Below are positions 1 to 4,043 of a DNA stretch of 5,266 bases, piece after piece. This stretch comes from Chloroflexota bacterium. GTDB taxonomy: Bacteria; Chloroflexota; Ktedonobacteria; Ktedonobacterales; JACDGC01. Where the stretch lies: the NCBI GenBank assembly GCA_021812265.1, contig JAKAOI010000197.1, positions 1 to 5,266 of the forward strand. Reading direction: 5' to 3'. Below the pieces are notes generated by a model. That model was not told the DNA's origin. It ran no database searches and was given only the letters and a program-made list of their open reading frames with translations. Position numbers and translations under genes: made by a program. The number at the start of each line of letters is the position of its first letter. Positions within the stretch are counted from its first letter, which is position 1.

Positions 1-124
1 AGCGATATCCCTCCTGCTCTACCGCCAGCGCATCGGGCGTGTTCCGCACAAAATGCTCTATCGCCTGCGGCAGAAACGCGCGGTCGGTATAATCAATATA
101 TGCAGCGTCATGCTCTTCTCTCAT
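1..124 (-). CDS. Start of a probable NRPS (adenylation domain N-terminus), partial
   Basis: Only the first 41 codons lie in the window; the gene continues beyond the left edge. The ATG at 124-122 follows a GAGGTG Shine-Dalgarno about 8 nt upstream. Residues ~21-41 (AIEHFVRNTPDALAVEQEGY) match the usual opening of an NRPS adenylation domain, where a helix with F/V-x-x-x-P-D-A-x-A-V precedes the first core motif. If so, the protein activates an amino or aryl acid as an acyl-AMP in the cytoplasm. Because the A-domain begins within ~20 residues of the start, with no condensation domain before it, this would be an initiation module or a stand-alone adenylating enzyme. The co-directional MbtH-family gene 188 bp upstream and the phosphopantetheinyl transferase before it support an NRPS reading. 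Other members of the AMP-binding superfamily, such as an acyl-CoA ligase or a PKS loading domain, cannot be excluded from so short a piece. Confidence 0.72.
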   Translation of the reverse strand, partial: MREEHDAAYIDYTDRAFLPQAIEHFVRNTPDALAVEQEGYR

Positions 125-282
125 AGGAAACACCTCGTTATCCTGATTAAGCAACCAAATATTGGCTTAACCGGTAAGTTAAATTGCGCCGAGATAATGA
201 AAAGAGAGAAACACAGCAACTTAAGCGTGTCAAAACATCGCAATGCAATTGCTGTATTAAATAAAATTTAGATTTTTAAGCA

Positions 283-304
283 AACCATGGTAAACGCCAT
301 GGTT
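283..304 (-). terminator. Short stem-loop after the mbtH-like gene (weak terminator or attenuator)
   Basis: A perfect 8-bp inverted repeat (AACCATGG / CCATGGTT) with a 6-nt loop starts about 8 nt past the mbtH-like stop codon on the minus strand. The sequence after it in that direction is only moderately T-rich (TGCTTAAAAATC), so it is not a convincing intrinsic terminator. It could partly separate the mbtH-like gene from the NRPS gene or stabilise an mRNA end. A TTGACA box at 233-228 (minus) between the stem and the NRPS start has no good -10 at 15-19 nt, so I do not call a separate NRPS promoter. Confidence 0.35.
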
Positions 305-312
305 ACACGCCG

Positions 313-705
313 TTAATGTGAGCGAAACAATCCAAACAGCCAGCCACGTTTTTGAGGCTGCCCGGCCATTGCCGCAACCGGTTCAGAAGCGTTTTCTGCC
401 GTATCCGTCACTGCCGGCTGTTCAGTAACCTCTGGCTCCGCAATGGTTACTGCAGCGTTGCGATTTACTTGTACATCGGATGGAGTCATGGCAGATTGAG
501 CGGCGGAATCCATTTGCAGCCGCAAACTGCGAGGTCGCATATCTGTCCAATGTTCTTTGATGTATGCCAAGACCTCTGGTTTCAATCCACGAAATCCTTC
601 ATCATTCCACCCAAGGGCGTTTTCTTTGTCTGCCGGCCAAATGGAATATTGCTCCTCTTGGTTCAATACAACTTTGTATTGAGAAAGATCTTCTTGTTCG
701 CTCAT
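313..705 (-). CDS. MbtH-family NRPS accessory protein with C-terminal extension
   Basis: This 130-residue protein has a complete MbtH domain at residues ~8-64. It shows the N-x-E-x-Q-Y-S-I-W-P motif (15-24), G-W at 32-33, and the end signature W-T-D-M-R-P-x-S-L-R (53-62), with the three conserved tryptophans W23, W33 and W53. MbtH proteins are small cytoplasmic partners that bind NRPS adenylation domains and support their solubility and activity. Family members are usually about 60-80 residues. Here a further ~65 residues follow: an Ala/Thr/Glu/Pro-rich, acidic, probably disordered linker (65-117), then a basic-hydrophobic end, [12 protein letters not shown] (119-130). That tail has no counterpart in the classic domain. 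The ATG at 705 is preceded by a strong GGGAGG about 8 nt upstream. The gene lies between the transferase gene and the NRPS start on the same strand, which suits its role. The MbtH assignment is secure; the role of the tail is unknown. Confidence 0.93.
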   Translation of the reverse strand: MSEQEDLSQYKVVLNQEEQYSIWPADKENALGWNDEGFRGLKPEVLAYIKEHWTDMRPRSLRLQMDSAAQSAMTPSDVQVNRNAAVTIAEPEVTEQPAVTDTAENASEPVAAMAGQPQKRGWLFGLFRSH

Positions 706-732
706 GTTCTATCCTCCCAAAATAATGCTGCT

Positions 733-870
733 TCAACCTTCAGTAGTTGAAAAAATTGTGCGCGTCAACGGATCAACTTTAAAGCCGAAATGCATCAACA
801 AAACACCCAAGCATTTTGCAGACGCAACAGTTTTGGTGTCTTCCCTGCTCTCTTCTAATCCCCATTCCAT
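733..870 (-). CDS. Possible small ORF or decayed coding repeat upstream of mbtH
   Basis: The 312-bp spacer between the transferase and the mbtH-like gene (706-1017) holds no long gene. On the minus strand one frame reads 45 codons from ATG 870, beginning MEWGLEESREDTKTVASAKC and ending at a TGA (735-733) 27 nt before the mbtH ATG. An in-frame GTG at 876 has GGAAG 7 nt upstream and would add two residues. The composition looks protein-like: a charged start, then a hydrophobic middle (residues 21-30). The same frame continues upstream across a single TGA (906-904) into a basic stretch starting at GTG 966 (SKLAIRRFAARKIKKHF), so this may be one small gene broken by a stop. I do not recognise the sequence. 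It may be a real small gene, a remnant or dispersed repeat, or chance. Confidence 0.28.
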   Translation of the reverse strand: MEWGLEESREDTKTVASAKCLGVLLMHFGFKVDPLTRTIFSTTEG

Positions 871-885
871 AACCACACCAAAACT
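829..885. repeat. 11-bp inverted repeat with a third partial copy at 964-972
   Basis: AGTTTTGGTGT (829-839) and ACACCAAAACT (875-885) are perfect inverted copies separated by 35 nt. The 9-mer core CACCAAAAC appears again in direct orientation at 964-972, inside the spacer of the candidate mbtH promoter. Three copies in 144 bp could be binding sites for a regulator, or an RNA stem. They also overlap the possible small ORF. No known regulator motif is recognised. Confidence 0.4.
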
Positions 886-955
886 TCCGGCAAAAGTCCT
901 ATTTCACGTAACAAAATGTTTTTTAATCTTACGAGCAGCAAATCGCCTAATTGCA

Positions 956-985
956 AGTTTACTCACCAAAACCTAAACATGTCAA
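956..985 (-). promoter_or_regulatory. Candidate promoter for the mbtH-like/NRPS unit
   Basis: On the minus strand a perfect TTGACA (-35, 985-980) is followed after 18 nt by TAAACT (961-956), a 4/6 match to the -10 consensus. It sits just downstream of the transferase stop codon (1020-1018) and reads toward the mbtH-like gene with a leader of about 245 nt. One GTTTTGGTG copy (972-964) lies in its spacer. The -10 is weak, so readthrough from the transferase gene is an alternative. Confidence 0.35.
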
Positions 986-1017
986 TATGGCAGAAAAAAA
1001 ACTTTTTTGAACAGCGC

Positions 1018-1776
1018 TTAAATTGATTTCCAAATAAAACATTTGATGGTTATATTACTGCTCTGCATAGCCAGAGCTAACGCATAATCTTGAACCGGAG
1101 GCAACGCATAAATATTCCACCACGACTGAGGCGCGCCATTGGCAAACACACAAACTGTATGCCTTGGTGTATCTGCCTGCAAAGAAACCGTAAATGAATC
1201 CAGCGGCATAGCCAAGCCCAATCCTACAGCCTTTATCACCGCTTCTTTACGCGACCAGCAGGTATAAAACGCCGCAACTTTTTGTTCCTCGGGCAAAGAT
1301 ACAAGATTTGCTTGTTCTTCCTGAGAAAAAAAATGCTGCGCAATCACATCAATATCAGCAATCGGCCGCATAAATTCGACATCAGCGCCAACTTCACCAT
1401 CCAGCGTTACCGCAAGAAGTATCATTTCGTGTGAATACGAAAGGTTAAAAAATACTCTGACATTATTTTGGGCGCAACTGCCCGATTGCGGCAGCAAATA
1501 TGGCTTGCCATAAGGCCCCGCGTCAAAAATCAGCTGTTCAGGCGAAGTTTGCGCATATGCTCCCAGCAGCGTTCGCAAAAAACCATGCGCAATAATATAG
1601 CGGCGCCGATCTGATTCAAAGCGGAAGCGGCCGGCTTTATCTCTTTCTTTTTCCGTCAATGCATGTGTTAAATAATCCATATGGGCCGGCGCGAAATCGG
1701 TTCGCGTCTGCCAAACATGCGCTTCACCTGTGCGCAGTTGCATTGGCGGAATGGCGTCTGCCCAAGTATTTTCCAT
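1018..1776 (-). CDS. Sfp-type 4'-phosphopantetheinyl transferase
   Basis: The 252-residue enzyme is expected to move the phosphopantetheine arm of CoA onto a conserved serine of carrier (PCP/ACP) domains, converting NRPS or PKS proteins to the active holo form in the cytoplasm. Family motifs appear in order: GPYGKPYL (87-94); FNLSYSHE (110-117), equivalent to the FNxSHS motif; GADVE (130-134), with D132 and E134 as the expected magnesium ligands; and W-S-R-K-E-A-V-I-K (174-182), with E178 as the likely catalytic or metal residue and K182 conserved. Length is normal for the two-lobed Sfp class. The usual histidine of the LSHS motif is tyrosine here, with a histidine two positions later (H116). 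The ATG at 1776 has only a weak AAGG about 9 nt upstream, but an in-frame TAA just before it fixes the start. The gene diverges from the hydrolase gene and precedes the MbtH and NRPS genes on the same strand, which suggests a dedicated activating enzyme. Confidence 0.95.
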   Translation of the reverse strand: MENTWADAIPPMQLRTGEAHVWQTRTDFAPAHMDYLTHALTEKERDKAGRFRFESDRRRYIIAHGFLRTLLGAYAQTSPEQLIFDAGPYGKPYLLPQSGSCAQNNVRVFFNLSYSHEMILLAVTLDGEVGADVEFMRPIADIDVIAQHFFSQEEQANLVSLPEEQKVAAFYTCWSRKEAVIKAVGLGLAMPLDSFTVSLQADTPRHTVCVFANGAPQSWWNIYALPPVQDYALALAMQSSNITIKCFIWKSI

Positions 1777-1838
1777 AGTTGCAAGCCTTTAATTTTAGTT
1801 ATGATACCTATCTTCGCGCTGAAGAGAAAGGATTGAAA
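1777..1838. promoter_or_regulatory. Short divergent intergenic region with candidate -10 elements
   Basis: Only 62 bp separate the transferase ATG from the hydrolase ATG, so any divergent promoters must overlap each other or the genes. On the plus strand TATGAT (1800-1805) is a 5/6 match to -10; the best -35-like box upstream, TTGCAA (1779-1784), is only 15 nt away, shorter than ideal. On the minus strand TATCAT (1806-1801) is also 5/6 but lacks a recognisable -35. Co-regulation of both arms from here is plausible but unproven. Confidence 0.35.
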
Positions 1839-2993
1839 ATGGGTAATTTTTCCAAAAGTCTGGCAGTATTCCTGCTCACAGTAATACCGGTTTTCTCAGC
1901 TTGCGCAATGACACCGGTAAAAGCTGCCGCAACAGCAGCCACCGGAACCAATACGCCCATCTCAACAAGCACATCTGATATGATATTGTCACAAAAAATA
2001 ACTGATTATCTTAATCAGTTAAACGCAAACGGAAATATCACCGCATCTGTTTTAGTAGCAAAGGGTAATGATATCTTAATTAGCAAAGGATTTGGTTGGG
2101 CAGACGCTGATCAACACATTGCCAATACACCACAAACCCGATTTCGTATCGGCTCTAACACCAAACAATTCACTGCTATGGCAATTTTAATGCTGCAAGA
2201 TCGCGGAAAACTGCATGTCACTGATCACCTTTGCCAATATATCGCAAATTGTCCGGCAGACTGGGAACCTATCACACTGGAAGAGTTATTAATCCACAGT
2301 TCGGGAATACCCAATTATACCGACTTCTCCGATTTTCCATCAGTTATTGGCCAGCCCGTAACGGTAGAAGCGTTAATCGATCGCTTCAAATCTCGTCCCC
2401 TCGATTTTCCTCCCGGTTCGCGCTGGAGTTACAGCAATTCCGGATATATTTTATTGGGATATATCATCGAAAAAGTTTCCGGCTTATCCTACGCAGAGTT
2501 TCTGCAGCAAAACATTTTTACCCCTCTGCATATGGCCAATACAGGCTATGACAGCAATAGCCCATCTTTACCAGAACATGCAACTGGATATCTTTCTCCC
2601 AATAATAAACCGGTTTTTCTTGATATGTCCGAATTTTTTTCCGCCGGCGCATTATATTCCACAGTAACCGATATGCTTATTTGGGATCGCGCTTTAATGA
2701 GCGGGCAACTGGTTTCCAGCGCAGCGTTGAACAGCATGTTCAGCGTGCATATTCCCTGTCCAGCCGGTGGGTGCGCGCTTAGTACAGACCTTGGCTATGG
2801 TTATGGCTGGTTTATTGCAGAGCAGGCAGGACATCGCTATGACTATCATTGGGGCCGCATAGATGGGTTTATGTCATCAAATGGCTTTTTCCCCGATGAA
2901 CAAATCAGTGTCATTGTATTAAGCAATATGGAAACAACCGACACATTTGGCGTTAGCACACAGTTGGGTTTACTTGCGCTAGGCGCCGCATAA
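1839..2993 (+). CDS. Secreted or lipid-anchored serine hydrolase, class C beta-lactamase/S12 family
   Basis: This 384-residue protein belongs to the penicillin-binding-like serine hydrolases (beta-lactamase family PF00144, peptidase S12). The three active-site motifs are present: S-N-T-K at 106-109 (nucleophile S106, base K109), Y-S-N at 198-200, and H-W-G at 337-339, the position of the KTG-type box. It begins with K6 and a hydrophobic run (8-19), then S-A-C at 20-22. C22 could be lipidated, although F at -3 is atypical for a lipobox; a cleaved signal peptide is the alternative. A low-complexity Ala/Thr/Ser linker follows (28-46). Cysteine pairs C132/C138 and C307/C312 could form disulfides outside the membrane. 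There is no C-terminal membrane segment. I chose ATG 1839 because AAAGGA lies 6 nt upstream and the signal peptide starts there; an in-frame TTG at 1779 would add 20 polar residues. Its substrate is unknown: a D-peptidase, esterase, beta-lactamase, prodrug-cleaving or resistance role is possible. Confidence 0.9.
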   Translation: MGNFSKSLAVFLLTVIPVFSACAMTPVKAAATAATGTNTPISTSTSDMILSQKITDYLNQLNANGNITASVLVAKGNDILISKGFGWADADQHIANTPQTRFRIGSNTKQFTAMAILMLQDRGKLHVTDHLCQYIANCPADWEPITLEELLIHSSGIPNYTDFSDFPSVIGQPVTVEALIDRFKSRPLDFPPGSRWSYSNSGYILLGYIIEKVSGLSYAEFLQQNIFTPLHMANTGYDSNSPSLPEHATGYLSPNNKPVFLDMSEFFSAGALYSTVTDMLIWDRALMSGQLVSSAALNSMFSVHIPCPAGGCALSTDLGYGYGWFIAEQAGHRYDYHWGRIDGFMSSNGFFPDEQISVIVLSNMETTDTFGVSTQLGLLALGAA

Positions 2994-3020
2994 CCCGCAC
3001 ATTGCGGCAGAGCTTCAGCA

Positions 3021-3061
3021 GCGCCACAAGATACAGCGTATTCACAAAAATTTTGTGGCGC
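3021..3061. other. Hairpin after the hydrolase gene, no clear U-tract
   Basis: GCGCCACAA (3021-3029) pairs perfectly with TTGTGGCGC (3053-3061). Three more inner pairs, one of them G-T, extend the stem to 12 bp with a 17-nt loop. It begins 27 nt past the hydrolase stop codon, where a terminator would be expected, but CCGCGCCGGC rather than T residues follows, and the minus strand has no T-run either. It may act as a 3'-end stabilising hairpin or a factor-dependent terminator. Confidence 0.4.
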
Positions 3062-3164
3062 CGCGCCGGCAATCTATGAAAATACATCCTTCAAACAAAC
3101 AGAAAAAAGTCCTAATTTGGTTAAAGTTTAATAACATTTATCAAAATATGTGAAAAAAAACCAC

Positions 3165-3194
3165 TTGATAAGACAGTTGGTTGTATGCTACAAT
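3165..3194 (+). promoter_or_regulatory. Sigma-A-like promoter with extended -10
   Basis: TTGATA (-35, 3165-3170) and TACAAT (-10, 3189-3194) are separated by 18 nt, and TATGC directly before the -10 matches the extended -10 TRTGn element. This is the best promoter in the window. Transcription should start near 3201, giving a leader of about 70 nt before the 94-residue gene and probably continuing through the 107-residue gene into the MFS exporter. A-rich DNA upstream (3151-3160) could help as an UP element. Confidence 0.7.
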
Positions 3195-3200
3195 CCCTTT

Positions 3201-3262
3201 AACATTGTTCATTGTTGTTTTCTGGTTACAATGTTCCAATGTTCCAATGGTAATTCAATGAG
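3201..3262 (+). repeat. Repeat-rich 5' leader with alternative pairings
   Basis: The expected leader contains two copies of CATTGTT in tandem (3203-3216), then an 8-bp tandem repeat CAATGTTC at 3229-3244 with a partial third copy, CAATG, at 3245-3249, and another CAATG at 3256-3260. CATTG and CAATG are reverse complements, so the 5' copies can pair with any of four downstream copies. AACATTG (3201-3207) pairs with CAATGTT at 3229-3235 or 3237-3243. TTCATTG (3208-3214) can pair with CAATGAG (3256-3262, one G-U), which covers the start of the GAGGA ribosome binding site. This could be a translational switch or an operator with tandem half-sites; the pairs are short and A/U-rich. Confidence 0.4.
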
Positions 3263-3271
3263 GATGAATCC

Positions 3272-3556
3272 ATGCGCAAATATTGTAAAGCTTATCATTT
3301 ACAGGATGTACGAAAATTTCAGGAATGGGATTCACAACAAATTTCTGCCGAGGCAGCGCTCTCTGATGAAAGTGTTGTTTACCTTTGGGATGACTACACG
3401 GTAACAACCAGTCCAATTCATCAAGATACCCTTTTATTCACTCAGGTTACCCCGCAATGGCGAGAGTTTTGCTCGCAAACCCTGCATTTTACTATTCCCG
3501 AAGATTTGCTGTATGCATATGCGCAGCAAAGGGAAAACAACGCAAACGGATTATAG
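3272..3556 (+). CDS. Small hypothetical protein, 94 residues
   Basis: I cannot assign a family. The start is well supported: GAGGA at 3260-3264 lies 7 nt before ATG 3272, and a strong promoter lies upstream. The protein has a basic N-terminus (MRKYCKAYHLQDVRKFQEW), an acidic centre (LSDESVVYLWDDYTV, 30-44), and an aromatic second half containing V-T-P-Q-W-R-E-F-C (59-67) and L-H-F-T-I-P-E-D (71-78). It has two cysteines (C5, C67), many Trp/Tyr/Phe residues, no signal peptide and no membrane segment, so it is probably a compact cytoplasmic protein. The mix of conserved-looking aromatic motifs suggests a real folded domain and not a random ORF. It precedes the 107-residue gene by 77 bp and is probably co-transcribed with it and the exporter. 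Roles such as a cluster-specific partner of the biosynthetic enzymes or a tailoring or immunity factor are guesses. Confidence 0.8.
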   Translation: MRKYCKAYHLQDVRKFQEWDSQQISAEAALSDESVVYLWDDYTVTTSPIHQDTLLFTQVTPQWREFCSQTLHFTIPEDLLYAYAQQRENNANGL

Positions 3557-3633
3557 CAACTGTTAACCTTAGATGATCCAATTTGGGTTATCAAAAATTC
3601 AGAACATAAAACATCTATGGAGGATGGGCTGTT

Positions 3634-3957
3634 ATGAATCAGTTAGTAAAAAATCTTTCACAAGGCAGCCACCCTGTTATATTGGGTGGTCCTTCGCCCG
3701 ACGCTTCAGCGCTCCAACAGCGAATTGAAGAAATTGGGTATGTTTTTATTAAATTCACCGATACACGCGGCGGAACCGATCTGGGCGTTCGGGTAGATAA
3801 AGCTGCAACAAACCTCAGCGCCGCTGATTTCAGCCTGCCTCAAGGCTCCGTTCACATTGAAGGCACACTTACCTTGGATTACGTGCCCGTTCGCTGCATT
3901 GCAGATATCGACCTGGCAACCGGCAAAGGCACGGGACGTCTCATCGTTCAAGCATAA
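3634..3957 (+). CDS. Small hypothetical protein, 107 residues, predicted beta-rich
   Basis: I do not recognise this protein. ATG 3634 follows a strong GGAGGA (3619-3624) with a 9-nt spacer. The N-terminal third is polar, with a Gly/Pro/Ser turn at 18-24 (LGGPSPD) and a short helix-like stretch (25-34). The rest alternates hydrophobic and polar residues as expected for beta strands: YVFIKFTD (36-43), LGVRVD (50-55), GSVHIEGTLTLDYVPVRCIA (71-90) and GRLIVQA (101-107). There is one cysteine (C88), no signal peptide and no membrane segment, so it is probably cytoplasmic. No catalytic motif is evident. The gene lies 77 bp after the 94-residue gene and 86 bp before the MFS exporter, on the same strand and without an obvious terminator on either side. 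Pairing with the 94-residue protein, as a complex or in a shared step of product handling, is an inference from position only. Confidence 0.82.
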   Translation: MNQLVKNLSQGSHPVILGGPSPDASALQQRIEEIGYVFIKFTDTRGGTDLGVRVDKAATNLSAADFSLPQGSVHIEGTLTLDYVPVRCIADIDLATGKGTGRLIVQA

Positions 3958-4043
3958 CTCGGCGTTATTATCGTATCGCAGCATTTATCCGGAATTTTGA
4001 GTAACAATACCAGCCATAGGTTGAGGGAAAGGACACATCCTAT

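Noticed and set aside
228..233. Perfect TTGACA (minus strand) upstream of the NRPS start
   Set aside because: No acceptable -10 at 15-19 nt downstream, so no promoter is called.
352..750. Plus-strand 132-codon ORF antisense to the mbtH-like gene
   Set aside because: Lies opposite a gene with clear MbtH motifs, has no ribosome binding site and shows no recognisable domain.
704..976. Plus-strand 90-codon ORF in the spacer upstream of mbtH
   Set aside because: No ribosome binding site before its ATG. It overlaps the mbtH start on the opposite strand, and the minus-strand frame here looks more protein-like.
991..1011. A-run/T-run symmetry (AAAAAAAACTTTTTT) after the transferase stop, considered as a terminator
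   Set aside because: It has no GC-containing stem and no loop, so it cannot form a normal intrinsic terminator; treated as A/T-rich spacer.
1779..1838. TTG-initiated 20-residue N-terminal extension of the hydrolase
   Set aside because: It would bury the signal peptide behind polar residues; ATG 1839 has AAAGGA at a good distance.
3150..3404. Plus-strand 84-codon ORF starting at GTG 3150
   Set aside because: It starts upstream of the predicted promoter, lacks a Shine-Dalgarno and overlaps the better supported 94-residue gene in another frame.
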